From Chrysomallon squamiferum (lineage: Eukaryota; Mollusca; Gastropoda; Neomphalida; Peltospiridae), in NCBI GenBank assembly GCA_012295275.1, contig CM022667.1, positions 18,325,245 to 18,385,244 of the forward strand: DNA of 60,000 bases, in the 5' to 3' direction. Each line of letters opens with the position of its first letter. The stretch's first letter is position 1. Both the position numbers and the translations under genes were made by a program. Positions 38,701-48,179 of the stretch are shown here, piece by piece. The notes below the pieces were generated by a model. The model saw only the letters and a program-made list of their open reading frames with translations. It was not told where the DNA came from and ran no database searches.

Positions 38701-41700
38701 GTATTAAGTCATAAAGTGTCAGGCCCAAAGGAAGTGCACACTGATATACAAGGATATTGAAGAAAATTAAACTACTCTGTCTACTCTCTTCTCACTTTAT
38801 TGATTTGTTTTCAACACAGAAAAGGTTTCTCAGATAGAGGTGATGTCAGAATTGATGATAGTGTCAAAATGCTCTTAAATTAAATCAAATGAAAAATACC
38901 AGGATCAAAAGAAAAGTCTGTACTGAAAATTATATTAATAATAAAATAAAAATGTGAAACAAAATATTAAAATAATAATAATAATGGTAATGGTAATAAA
39001 ATTAATATTAAAAATCAAACAAATCCAAAAATACAAGAGAAACAAAAGAAAAAACAAAAATAAGAATTATTTTATTAGAAAATAAAATATTTTCACCAAG
39101 TTTTTCTGTTGGTATATATTAAAATTTATATATAAAAAAAACTAACATTTTCATTATAACTTTAAAACAGCTGATAACAAAATAAAAGGATGATATGATC
39201 AGAATTAACATAAAACAGTCAAATGAATTCCTATGTGATATTTGAAGAAAACAATAATCAAAAATCAAAAATCTGTCCATGATGGAGTTTATAATATTAA
39301 TTCTTTCAATCATCTAAAGTTAATAAATACCAGACATTTTTTTGTGAGAAATCAAGCTGAATATTTCATAATTTATCTAAAGTTTTGAAAAGTGCCAGCC
39401 TGATTGATCATGTTATTATTGTAAGACAATTAATTACATTATCCAAGTGACACTCTGACATATCTGATTGTCAGTTTAGTTATTGATCTCACAATGATTT
39501 GATCACTAACCCAACACTAACCCAACTTCTTTGCAAACATTCACTCATTGCCTTTCTTGATTATTTTCATAAAGGATGACATTTAGGCATTTCCTAGGAA
39601 ATTCAAAGAAAATGTTTTACGTTATTAAAAATTTTAAATGAAAATAAAATGAAGAGAGACAAAAAAATAAAAATAAATAATTTCAGTCGTCATTGTAAAT
39701 GAAGCTGAAATACAATTAGCAGCATTAAGTTTGACAGTTAATCAATGCTATTTTTTAGTAGTAAATCTTTTTCTACAGCTGAATTATTTTCTGCAACAGT
39801 TCTGTAAATACAAGCCCACAAATAATTATAGTTAGTTTAATTAAAACTGTCGTGTAAATCAGTTACACCTGGAGTATAGTAAAAAATACATATGTACATA
39901 CATACATACATATATATATATATAAATAACAGAAAAAATTAAAACAAAGAATGAATAAACAAACAACAAAAAACAAAACTAAATAAACAAACAAAAATAA
40001 AACAAAACAATTTGATTTGTTGTATAAAACAAGAATACAACCTAGCTGTATAAATAAAATATATAATTATTCAGTGCCACATGCAAATCAAATAAATATA
40101 TCAAATAAATAATAAACTAACTGCTTAAAGACATTTTATATACTTCAAAATTATTATTATTGTTTTATCAAACCTTATTTTTAATTAATTTAACAACTGG
40201 TGGTAAAAATGATGGATGAAAAAGCCTATTAAATTTCACTAATGGAAAATATTGAAGATTTGAGAAAAGAAAAGTTCATATTTCAATAACAGATAAATTT
40301 ACATTTCAAACTAATTACTCTTTATAATTTGTTTTAATTTTTGCATTTTGCATCATAAAGTATGTTCTTGAGAACTGGATACTTTTAAGACACATTATCT
40401 CCATAAAATGGCTACAGAAAATTCCATTGAGAAATTGTGCTTATAAATATAATGAAAGATTTTAATCTTTGATACTTATTTATCATTTCTTTACTACCTT
40501 TTAAGATTACTTTCAAACATCAGCATTTAATATATTGGATGCATAAACAGAATTAAAAAAGATAGTAATAATATTTTTTGTTATTAATAAATAAATAAAT
40601 AAATAAAATGGAAGTCACATAAATGTGAGTGGAAAGGGTAATGAAAATATCTTATGACTGACTTGTTTCAAGAAAACTTCTCTTGTTACAAATCATTTTA
40701 AGTACCTACTGAAGAAATTATTGGTTAAGTGTGGCACAAGCCAATATCATAAAACTAACATCAATTCTGGGTTCTCTTACAGAAATGTCCAGTGAAACAC
40801 CACCAGTGGTAATAATAACACACTGATTAAATGGACCAATGCATCAATTATGAGCATTATGCAAAACAAAGACTATTACTGTCTTCTGTCCCAGTTAGAT
40901 GACTCCTGGACCTGTTTGTTTATAACAGTAATAGCAGTGGTGTCTAGTTGTTTGTTTACCTTCTCAGAAATACACCCAGAAAGGTTTCATGCTGACTGTT
41001 TTTTCAGTTTCTCTCTCATCCAACCCCCATATATGCACAGCCACATTACTATAAAATTAATTTGTAAATTTAAAACATTAATGATATATATAATTTTTAT
41101 GCTAAATCTAAATTTATCTACTTACCAAAATATCAATTTTAAAATATCAAAAACATAAAAGTAACTGAAAAGCAGGATTTTTTTTATTCATAACACAGAA
41201 AAAAAAGAAAAAAGAAAACTAAACCAAAACAACATAAAAAAACAAACAATAACAATAATAAAATCCTAAAAACAACTGACTAAATATTCTGTTTCATTAG
41301 ATAACTTAATCAGAATGCAATTCATGAAATAAAACTATAATTTCAAATTCAAAAAACCTAATCTTACTTTTATCACTTTGTATTCAATATTGAAAGGACT
41401 TCCCAATAATATAACTATATTGCACTATAATTACATGCCATAAATTTATTTTGTGAATAATTCATTTGAAAATGGTATAATTTATTGCCATTACAAGAAA
41501 AGTTCAGGAAATCAATAAAATGTTAATAGAAACACTGTAATACTCAAGCCAGCTATGTTTTATTCAACATTTCCAAAGACTTAATTAACTGTTAATGTTT
41601 CTATAAAATTGCACAACTGAAAAAAAAGAAGGCAAATCACATTTATTTATTAAACATTTGTTTTTTGTTGTTTATTATGGTTTTTATATCTCTTTAAGAA

Positions 41701-43271
41701 AGTGAAGAAAACTTATAAAATCTATCATCTTTAAAGACTATATTTAATATTAATATTATGTCATGCAGAATATCACATTCAGCCTAGCCATTCTTCCTCC
41801 CTTCCCTCCACAGATTAGGAAAGATTATACATTTTCTCGACAAAAAGCAATAATTTAGTTAATTAGATTATGTCAACAGTAATTAATTTCCATAACAACA
41901 TTACAGAACATATTTAACATTAGTGTTAGCCATAATAAAACTATCCTTTCCTAGTAAATAATTACAACATTTATTTTCCTCAGGCCATAATTTGCAGCAT
42001 ATGAGGAGGAACTGTAAAATAAAACAATCCACGCATTTTATGTCTTATGAAGGTATTTACAATTTCCTTGTTGCAATATATATTTTTATTTAAATCAAAA
42101 GTCCCAAATTTACTGAACTGTTAACAAGCTATTCAGATAGGTATGCTAAAAAATATAAACCAAATACGAGAATATGATTATAAATATCTGTATAGTATTG
42201 CAGTAATAATAAAATAAAACCTATGTAAGGCAATAAAATACTATATTTTGACTAATGTTTTTGATAAAAATGATCAACTTCTATTACTTGATTACAGTGT
42301 TCAGTTGTAAATAAACATGCAAAACATTGTTTTATCACTGAAACTTGAATTTCATAATAAAGATTTCAGATGGAGGCTGTATTCTGTATACAGCCTTCAT
42401 CTGAAATCTTTTCAAAAAGGATTTTATTATAGATAATGTGGACTTTAATTAATTTAAAGAATATTCATCGAATATTTCATTCAGAACAGATCAGATTTAT
42501 CAAATTCTGAAAATACCTGTATAACTGTGATTTAAAATTCATTATTATGATTATGGTATCAAAGTATGGTAAAAAGAGATACATTTCAACAACACAAACA
42601 TTTTTATACTATAAAAACTAATATAAAAATATCCATCTCTAATTCTTTTTTGTCTCTTAATATTATTATGCTTTATAAGAAAAAAAATGTTTGAAACTTT
42701 ACCAAAATAATTTTGAGTTTAAAAAGAGAAAATTAAGATAAAAAAAAATTAAAAATTAAAAGACAACATTAAAAAAAAAATTAATAATAGTAATAATAAA
42801 ATAATGGTGACTGATTTTTCATAAAAGAGGAAGAGAGTAACAAGAGATATTTATTACCAACTGAGCAAATGTCTTTTTTTATTATATTAGTGATACCATC
42901 ATTTACTGTTACATCTTGCTATTGTTACCACGGACAAACATGTTTAAGAGAAAGGCATAATTTTATTATTCAGCCTCAGCAATAAAATAACTATAATGTT
43001 TTATGAAAGTCACATGTTGAAAATTTAAGTATAAAAGTAAACTGGTTATAGTCATACAATTTTTTTTTTTTCATATATGGATTTAATAATAATAAATTAA
43101 CATACATTATTATAATATTATTTTATTAGCATAATTTTAATAAAAGTATTGGTTAAATCAATTTTTTACTTTTCATATGGTTACTCAAAAACTAACAAAT
43201 TGAAGACATGGACTTACACAGTTAAACAAACACTGTCTCTCAAATTTAGTGATCTATACATACATACATTC

Positions 43272-43314
<43 letters not shown>

Positions 43315-45125
43315 CACACACACATATACACACATACACATACAATTTATGAAAACAAAATCCAAGATTCTACAAGAATGTATTTGATTTTATTATTGTA
43401 ATATTTCAAAGTAGTGCAAGACTTACTTCTGCTATTATTCATGCTGCAGCAAAACAGGTGATATAGTGTTGACCTCAATATCATCAATTCAACAAAGTGT
43501 TGATGTAATTAACTAACTTGACAGTTTCAACCAATAGACCTGATTGTCATTTCACCATCTTTACTGACCACAATCACATCCATTCAATCTTAATTCCACT
43601 AAAACAAATTAACCATAAATCAATATGTGAATTTCATATTTTATTTATTTTATATTGCTGTTATTAATTTCTTATATTAGCATATGATTTCTTCAAATAT
43701 TTTAAATTTCAATTTGTTTACTCACATTTTACAGATTTTTAAAACACACACGCACACTCATCTGTAAACACAAAAAAAAAGGTGCAGGATTAATTTTTGA
43801 TTTAATAATGACATTTAGAATTAAATTAAAAGTTGTGCACTTAAATTAAGTAATAACAAGTTATAAAAAATAAATAAAGGGGTAAAAAAGAATAGAAGGA
43901 GAAGAAAAAGAATAAAGAAAGAAATCTGGTCTAAAATAATAAAAATTTAATTAGAAATGGTTTTCAGTTACAAAAAATCTTATCACATTACCTCAGTGAA
44001 TTAATAAATAAATGCTGTGATATTATGAAGCTGAAATCTGGATGCAATGTACACAGAGCAGCTGATATTATGACACAGTATCTGCTTTGTTGAAAAAGCT
44101 TTAAAAACAGTGGTTTGATACATTAACATATGAATGTTTACAGTGCGTCATAGTAAAAAATGAACTTTTCATCACTGACCAAATAGTAATGGACTGCTTC
44201 TGAACATAAATTTCAGCTAAAATAATTAACTCTTTTTTTTAAATTTATTTATTTATAAAGTCATTGATTAACAGATAAAAAAAAAAGAAAAAAAAAAAGG
44301 TAATAATAGTAATAGTAATATATATATATATATATATACTATTATTATATTTTTTTTATAACTCTTAATCTACAACTTTCTTTTACATATGGTTTATCTA
44401 CACCCCAAAATATTTTTGTCGTCTTTATGTAATTTTATTAAAGTAGATGATTACCAGAAGATTGGTAATGAAAGTATATAAGGTGGTTTGATAATGACTA
44501 CTATGTGAATAGGTTTGGTAATAAGCAGTATATAAGGATGTTGGTAATGAACAGTATATGATATGGCTGATAATGAAGAGTTTTGGAAACGCAAGTATTT
44601 GTTGCATGATTGCTAAGTTCTAAAGCAGTAAGCCATTGTTTAGAACCTAACATCATAAAGGTGATGCATTCATAACACAAAAGAAATGTTTTTCTATTTG
44701 GTTTTAATGATCTACCTGGTATAATTTCTTTGATTATGAATCATTCATTAGTATGAAATCTTGACAGCCTAGCCAAAATGAAGCTATTTACAGCACAATT
44801 TTGATGGTTTAACAAATTTATATGGTGATTCTAAGGTTAATGAGAATCATTCTTTTTTTCTTTTAATTTTATATTTCTTCTTTTTTTTGACATTATTAGT
44901 TCAAAGACAATATCTTGTTATTTTTCATTTTTCTTTTACCTTTTCCTTGTATGGGATAATTTTTATCAGTTATAAAAATACATTAAAATATATGAATTAA
45001 TGGGTTTGTAAATAATTTAAAACTTGAAAACACTTTACTGAGTATTTATTATCTTTGTATGGTGGATTAATTACTGTATCAATTAATTCTTAACACAATT
45101 TATTAAATCTGCTCTTGAATAATAA

Positions 45126-45194
<69 letters not shown>

Positions 45195-46423
45195 AATAAA
45201 TAAATAAATAAAGCACCCCAAAAAACAAGTTTATTAAATTAACAGAAATGGTTACAGAACTTTATATACAGAGCTTAAATATTATTTCTGTTTCAGCACA
45301 AAGACTGAAAACAATTTGCTGCTAATTGGTTTAACTAATCTGGTCTATGAAACAATTAAGTTCCTTTGTAGAATTACAAGTAATTAGTTGTGACAAGTTC
45401 AGAAAAGTGAAGTAAACATTAAACATTATAATGTGTTTGTGTGTGTGTGTGCATGTGTGTGAAATATTTAATGTTTTGATGATGTCATGACAGTTGGAAC
45501 GTCTGAACAATGAACAGTATTCTGCAATAACTGTATTGCAAAAATTAGAAGTTAATTTCAAGGGTATTGTGAGGAATTGGACATTTCGTGATGTAATCAA
45601 ATATCAGAATCAATATATAATTACATTTAATGTTTGGATTCTTGTGAATAAATTCAGTGATTGTAATTCACATACATAGAGAAACAGCCATTGTAGAATT
45701 TACTATTTAATAATAATAACTTTAATAATAATAATAATGGTAATAATAACAGTAATAATCATAATTATAATCATAACTCTAATAGTAATAACAATAAAAA
45801 TAATATTAATATTAATTATTACTAAATAAAAAAAAAATAAAATAAATAAATAAACAAAATTAATAAATAATTATAATAATAAAATAAAGTATTTCTAATG
45901 ATGTTTGTGATTGGGCTGTCAGTTTGTTTTTCTCACAGTTCTAGTTAAAATTATTTTATTTTCTACCTGCTATCTCATTAGTATTCATATCAATGTTTCA
46001 AAGCGGGTTTTTTTAACATTGGGTTTCTGAAATTTATTTAGTTTTAATAATAATTTTATTTTTAAACTGACATGTTAATGAAATATATTTATGCATACTG
46101 ATGAATGCTCATTTTAATTTTTATTTATTAAATTAATTTCAGCTGAAAATATACATTTGGAAAAGAAGAACAAGAAAAGTAAAATGTCTACGTGTGCATT
46201 TGTGTGTTTTATGTATATAGACTTCACCTCCTCTTTATTCATCACAACTGTCTAATTAATCATTAACAAATCTTAAAACCCTCCCAAACAACAGGAATTT
46301 TTGGTCAGCATTCAGTTAGAATCACTGAAAGACTAACATCTATTAGCTTACCTTAAGATATGATCTGTATAAGGGTAAGGTATCCACTGGTGCCCTTACA
46401 CGATATCCATCCATTGTCATCAT
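14965..46423 (-). CDS. TOX: TOX-family HMG-box transcription factor, 9 coding exons, 487 aa
   Basis: TOX proteins are nuclear, structure-dependent DNA binders with one HMG box. They act in lineage choice in vertebrates, and TOX4 belongs to a PP1 phosphatase complex. The exons (in gene order 46352-46423, 36506-36577, 21208-21720, 18776-18924, 17384-17519, 16607-16687, 15876-16127, 15336-15463, 14965-15025) join with consistent phases into 487 codons. Layout: short N terminus; acidic [17 protein letters not shown] at 49-65, the TOX N-terminal signature; Ser/Pro-rich linker; basic [15 protein letters not shown] box about 262-332 ([43 protein letters not shown]); Met/Gln/Asn-rich 342-430; C-terminal Cys/His block ([19 protein letters not shown]). 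The start MMTMDGYR is preceded in its frame by a TGA. Invertebrates usually have a single TOX gene, so assignment to TOX1-4 is not meaningful. Confidence 0.93.
15336..15463 (-). CDS. TOX: TOX coding exon 8 (C-terminal Cys/His block)
   Basis: Encodes [39 protein letters not shown] and HHC with two bases of Arg. The spaced Cys/His residues (C-x4-C, then C-x3-C and HHC) match the conserved end of TOX3/TOX4-like proteins and could bind a metal. That function is inference. Confidence 0.92.
15876..16127 (-). CDS. TOX: TOX coding exon 7 (Met/Gln/Asn-rich)
   Basis: 84 codons starting [20 protein letters not shown], then Met-, Asn- and Gln-rich sequence ending HDQSLNQ. It is low in conservation, as expected for the C-terminal activation-like region of TOX proteins. 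Acceptor AATAG, donor GTTTGT. Confidence 0.88.
16190..16560. repeat. Two-copy ~216-bp tandem duplication in a TOX intron
   Basis: GAATAAATATTA, a run near TTTTTTAACTG, then TTTTA..A.CAGAAAACC and CAGTCTCT occur at about 16190-16260 and again at about 16405-16475. The following stretches around CAGTAACTATTAATAAA and CAGTAAGTATATTATAAA also match. Both copies are diverged. Confidence 0.7.
16607..16687 (-). CDS. TOX: TOX coding exon 6 (HMG box helix 3)
   Basis: Encodes [20 protein letters not shown] then RASQVSQ, 27 codons, phase 0 to 0. The acceptor is AAG rather than CAG or TAG. This acceptor and the first ~15 exon bases recur twice in the upstream intron. Confidence 0.95.
16670..17110 (-). 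repeat. Three-copy tandem duplication spanning the TOX exon 6 acceptor
   Basis: On the minus strand, a region ending in an AAG or CAG acceptor followed by GTTTACAAAAAAAA (real, start 16687), GTTCACCAAAAAAAA (start 16852) and TTAGCAAAAAAG (start 17050) is preceded each time by a diverged copy of the same ~60 bases. Steps are about 165 and 198 bp. The first copy is the real exon. The other two return to intron-like sequence about 15 bases after the acceptor. Confidence 0.8.
16740..16762. repeat. AT microsatellite
   Basis: A short TA run in the TOX intron, beside the duplicated acceptor array. Confidence 0.9.
17384..17519 (-). CDS. TOX: TOX coding exon 5 (HMG box core)
   Basis: Completes the split Lys and encodes [40 protein letters not shown] and PDHKN. 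This is nearly identical to vertebrate TOX HMG-box helices 1-2. Acceptor TTTTTCAG, donor GTAAAT. Confidence 0.97.
17520..18775. other. TOX intron between exons 4 and 5
   Basis: No coding block is recognised. About 17940-18540 is less AT-rich than the surrounding intron and lacks microsatellites, so it could hold a regulatory element or an old insertion. Confidence 0.4.
18776..18924 (-). CDS. TOX: TOX coding exon 4 (NLS, start of HMG box)
   Basis: Encodes [20 protein letters not shown], an Ala-rich spacer, the basic cluster [12 protein letters not shown] and DPNEPQ with a split Lys. The lysine run followed by DPNEPQK is the invariant lead-in to the TOX HMG box. Donor GTATGT. Confidence 0.93.
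18925..21207. other. TOX intron between exons 3 and 4
   Basis: AT-rich intron. [10 protein letters not shown]-like reading behind a TTTTCAG at about 19678 on the minus strand does not fit the phase of the neighbouring exons. A TA microsatellite lies at about 20751-20769. A GC-raised segment lies at about 20500-20650, without a recognised function. Confidence 0.5.
21208..21720 (-). CDS. TOX: TOX coding exon 3 (acidic N-terminal signature)
   Basis: 171 codons from [20 protein letters not shown] to [12 protein letters not shown]. [10 protein letters not shown] and the later [14 protein letters not shown] match the conserved N-terminal region of TOX proteins. The rest is Ser/Thr/Pro/Gln-rich and probably disordered. 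Acceptor TTTTTTCAG, donor GTAGAC. Confidence 0.9.
22430..22730. promoter_or_regulatory. Candidate intronic regulatory element
   Basis: A GC-raised island without simple repeats. It contains TTCTAATTAG, TTTTTCATTAGCAGC and CGAATTAATC, homeodomain-like cores. The call is based on composition and motif words only. Confidence 0.25.
23690..23870. promoter_or_regulatory. Candidate intronic regulatory element
   Basis: Repeat-free island with GCCCAGATGCCC (E-box core CAGATG), AGTTAATCAAATGACACATT and AGCAATTGG (E-box CAATTG). It stands out against the surrounding poly-A and AAT sequence. Confidence 0.3.
24719..24744. repeat. CA microsatellite
   Basis: About 13 AC dinucleotides in the long TOX intron. 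Confidence 0.95.
24945..25145. promoter_or_regulatory. Candidate intronic enhancer, homeodomain-word cluster
   Basis: Contains CTTATTAATCAGTGTAATTG, GATTAGTTAATGTAATTATG and CTATTAATGC, plus the GC-richer blocks CTTGCCAAGGGGA and GAGTGGTGGCCTGCC. The mixture of TAAT/ATTA cores and unique sequence resembles deeply conserved developmental enhancers. Conservation itself cannot be seen from one sequence. Confidence 0.35.
27560..27860. promoter_or_regulatory. Candidate intronic regulatory or unique island
   Basis: A GC-raised, repeat-free segment within very AT-rich intron. No motif cluster is clear enough to name, and no coding signal is recognised. Confidence 0.2.
28540..28930. promoter_or_regulatory. 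Candidate regulatory element with octamer-like site
   Basis: Contains TTATTTGCATATTA, a perfect POU octamer word (ATTTGCAT), later TTTAATTAGCAATGC. It is embedded in a CA-rich but non-repetitive segment. Confidence 0.25.
29610..29945. repeat. A-rich simple-sequence block with a 50-base poly-A
   Basis: An uninterrupted run of about 50 A at 29815-29864, followed by more A runs separated by TT or G, with further A-rich sequence from about 29610. It may mark a retroelement tail or simple slippage. No retroelement body is recognised next to it. Confidence 0.9.
31370..31700. promoter_or_regulatory. Candidate intronic regulatory element (GC-raised)
   Basis: About 330 bases with clearly lower AT content than the neighbours. 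It contains AACAATTAGATAATTACTTA, AATGAATTAATTCC, AACACCTGATG (E-box CACCTG) and CTGACAGGTGG (E-box CAGGTG). No reading frame looks coding. Confidence 0.3.
31969..31996. repeat. CA microsatellite
   Basis: A short CT run passes directly into about 13 CA units. Confidence 0.95.
32142..32169. repeat. CT microsatellite
   Basis: About 14 uninterrupted CT dinucleotides. Confidence 0.95.
33560..33660 (-). mobile_element. Probable relic of a tRNA-derived SINE
   Basis: The minus strand reads GCTTGGTTAGAGCATTGTAC, a good pol III A-box-like start, followed about 45 bases later by a weak B-box-like GACTGATCCTATTCC. The 3' part is GTCCTAACCAGTGCCC. Length and order fit a tRNA-derived SINE head. No tail or target-site duplication was resolved, so the family is unnamed. 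Confidence 0.4.
34267..34314. repeat. ATT/AGT trinucleotide microsatellite
   Basis: ATT units pass directly into about nine AGT units, a compound microsatellite. Confidence 0.95.
34615..34790. promoter_or_regulatory. Candidate intronic enhancer with paired E-boxes
   Basis: Two E-boxes, CACCTG (34664-34669) and CAGATG (34671-34676), lie one base apart. They are followed by TTTAATTATTAATTATGCAG, a homeodomain-type cluster. The island is unique sequence between AT-rich runs. Confidence 0.35.
35131..35208. repeat. Imperfect inverted repeat around an AT run
   Basis: CTTGTTTAAAATTAA at 35136-35150 is the exact reverse complement of TTAATTTTAAACAAG at 35189-35203. The arms extend imperfectly outward. 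The centre is a self-complementary TATA run. It could fold as one hairpin or be a tiny MITE-like remnant. Confidence 0.75.
35664..35720. repeat. AAT microsatellite
   Basis: About 18 AAT units followed by AAAT units up to about 35753. Confidence 0.95.
36506..36577 (-). CDS. TOX: TOX coding exon 2
   Basis: Encodes [20 protein letters not shown] then SNND, 24 codons, phase 0 to 0, with TTACAG acceptor and GTGAGT donor. Its acceptor and first ~15 bases are repeated twice more in the upstream intron. There is little family conservation by eye, so the call rests on phase, splice sites and position. Confidence 0.75.
36560..36860 (-). repeat. Three-copy ~100-bp tandem duplication spanning the TOX exon 2 acceptor
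   Basis: On the minus strand, a block around CAGCTACTTAATTTTGTAA, about 25 further bases, then a CAG acceptor and AATTAC occurs three times. Exon-like starts are at 36577 (real exon 2), about 36675 and about 36778. After the acceptor the copies read AATTACAGTAACAAC, AATTACCATAAC and AATTACAATAACAA. Steps are about 98 and 104 bp. Both upstream copies keep a GCAG acceptor. Confidence 0.85.
36999..37079. repeat. AAG microsatellite
   Basis: Two AAG-rich runs of about eight and ten units separated by an AAAAAAGAATTAAT-type interruption. Confidence 0.95.
37680..37930. promoter_or_regulatory. Candidate intronic regulatory element
   Basis: A GC-raised island between poly-T and CA repeats. It contains GCAATTGTC, GAATGCAAACC, AGATTGGCCAATTC (CCAAT in both orientations) and GTCAATAAACC. 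Motif-based guess. Confidence 0.3.
38148..38430. repeat. 77-bp tandem repeat, about 3.7 copies
   Basis: Units beginning AATTTCCACTGTACAACTTC start at 38161 (one substitution), 38238, 38315 and 38393. Copies two and three are almost identical, which suggests recent expansion. Confidence 0.95.
38490..38680. repeat. ~90-bp two-copy tandem duplication
   Basis: TCTTTTATAAA, then CTCACCATAAATAAAAT or CTTACCATGAATAAAAT, then TATGAATTTGAAGATCAA or TATGAATTTGAAAATCAA occur in the same order twice. Confidence 0.8.
39360..39600. promoter_or_regulatory. Candidate intronic regulatory element
   Basis: Unique island with GACAATTAATTACATTATCC, TGATTGTCAGTTTAGTTATTG and CAATGATTTGATCAC. Clustered ATTA/TGATT words suggest homeodomain-type sites. 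Confidence 0.25.
42359..42411. repeat. 53-bp near-perfect palindrome (hairpin)
   Basis: Two 24-base arms (42359-42382 and 42388-42411) are reverse complements with one mismatch, separated by five bases. The left arm begins AAAGATTTCAGATGGAGG. No target-site duplication or transposase is apparent. Confidence 0.92.
43275..43345. repeat. GT-TA-CA compound microsatellite, self-complementary
   Basis: About 14 GT units, then TA units, then CA units with ATAC interruptions. The GT and CA arms can pair around the TA centre. Confidence 0.93.
43420..43620. promoter_or_regulatory. Candidate intronic regulatory element
   Basis: Repeat-free island with AACTAACTTGACAGTTTC (TGACAG, a TALE homeodomain word), CCAATAGACCTGATTGTC and related sequence. 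Motif-based guess. Confidence 0.22.
44456..44588. repeat. 27-bp minisatellite, about 4.7 copies
   Basis: Diverged units resembling GTTTGGTAATGAACAGTATA start near 44460, 44487, 44514, 44541 and 44568. Confidence 0.85.
45124..45214. repeat. AAT then AAAT microsatellite
   Basis: About 20 AAT units change directly into about seven AAAT units. Confidence 0.95.
46352..46423 (-). CDS. TOX: TOX coding exon 1 (start codon)
   Basis: Encodes [20 protein letters not shown] then SYLK and ends at a GTAAGC donor in phase 0. Any of the three early Met codons could initiate. The frame is closed upstream by TGA. Either the 5' UTR continues directly upstream or a weak acceptor (CATCACAG) at 46425-46426 precedes it. 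Confidence 0.75.
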
Positions 46424-46720
46424 TCTGTGATGTTTTATTCAGGCATATTTACATGCAACAACAACAACTGTGATGTGGTGATGCAGGTCAAGGGAAATGT
46501 GCAGATTAAAGAGTCAAGCTTGGTGTGTTTGGGCACACACAATGGAAACTCCAGCCTGTCTGTCAGCGTTCAGTGGTAGTTGTCCCAGCATCAGTTAATT
46601 GAACACTATGTATCCTGCCTGATGAATCTGCAGATCAATAGAATCTCTCGGGTCAACTTGCTGTGTGTAGGGGTGTGTCATACAGCCGCTCTCTTCTCAA
46701 GCTGACAACTTGCTTAGTGA
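46424..46720 (-). promoter_or_regulatory. Probable TOX 5' UTR or promoter-proximal region
   Basis: Directly upstream of the first TOX coding exon, the DNA is clearly less AT-rich for about 300 bases and lacks simple repeats. That fits a first exon or core promoter. No TATA box at a convincing distance is evident. It may be joined to the exon without splicing. Confidence 0.4.
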
Positions 46721-48179
46721 TAATTAACAACAACTCCCAGTAGATGACAGCAAACTTCACTGTGATTAGTAAACTATATAAACAATACCTCGTTACTGCA
46801 AAAACATTACACCTTCTGGTTTTCTGATCCAAAGAAGGTAAAACAATTAACGACATAATTTTATACTGTAATAATCTGGTTCATTGTCAAATAAATAGGA
46901 CAAACATCTTATTATAGTTGAAAGAGATTTGAAACCTAATTTTGTATTATTTCAGAAATATGTATATATCTTCACCGATAATAAAATAAACAGGGCTACA
47001 TTTTATTATAGCTTTTTTGATTATAACAATTAAAAAAAAAAACAATTCTTTTTTGTCTACAAGCCTATATTCATTGTTAAAGTGATTAAATTTTATCCCA
47101 TTCTATCCTAGACAATGATTATGATAAATGATTTTAGCGTGTACCTATAGTGATGTTATGATGGTCTTTATTTTGATCCTTTCCTACAGTAACTTTATAG
47201 CAATCACAATTTTTACCCTATTTGTAACCTGTTCCATAGTTAGTGATCATGATTTTGAACACTATATGTAGCGATTACATATCAAAGCAAGACCTGAGTT
47301 GGTATTTTATACTGTATGACATTATAATAAAACACATTTTAACTCATTAACAAACTATTTGATCCTGATGCAATAAAATCGTGTTGATTATTCACTAAAA
47401 CAATATCATTAAATGTGACTGGTCTTCTTTTTTTAACCATCAGTCCATTAGAAAATTGCTGTAGTTGAGGAATTATGTAGATATACAATTCTCTTGGGTA
47501 CATACCTAACAACCCTAAATACTACATGTAAGCAAATGTACTGTTTGTTGTAATAAAATATTGATGAAGCAACAATTAGTGGATGAACATTCTAAGCTGC
47601 AGCTTTGAGTCAACTATTCATTTTTTTTGTAATTTTTCATGTTTCATTAAAAGAAAAGAAAACAAATTTACATAAATAGTCAATCACATTATTTATCTTT
47701 TAATGAAATTTATTATTTTACTGTGATTAAAATGGTAATTATATTCCAATAGTTCAACAATTTATACTTATATTATTTTCATAATATAAATCAAGCACTC
47801 ACCCTCTTCACCAAAATGTAATAATAATAATAACAATGATGATGATCACCATCATCATGATCATAATAAAATGAACTAATAAATAAACAAATTAAAGAAA
47901 ATATGTAAATTTTATCGATAAGATAACAATCATCAGAAATAAATGAATAAATAAATAAATAAATCACTGAATTAAATAAGTTTAAGGAAGTATGGCTTCA
48001 GGCAATTCAGGTACTCTTGAAATCCCATGGGGAAATCCTCATTAAGCACATGGCAATTAGAAGTTTAAGACAAAGAAGTTTCTTCATCTGCATTTCTTTG
48101 ACAATCTGAAGCTTTCAAGTTGGACACAATGTCAGATGTTGATATGTAAGTATTGTTTTCTTCATAAAACCTATTAAGT

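Larger units (their letters stand above)
36578..46351. other. TOX intron between coding exons 1 and 2 (9.8 kb)
   Basis: Non-coding, with several tandem repeats listed separately, a 53-bp palindrome near 42.4 kb and scattered unique islands. No intervening exon was recognised. The flanking exons are both phase 0. Confidence 0.65.

Noticed and set aside
40850-41158. 102-codon plus-strand frame with hydrophobic stretches
   Set aside because: Low-complexity composition in a TOX intron, with no splice context or family similarity recognised.
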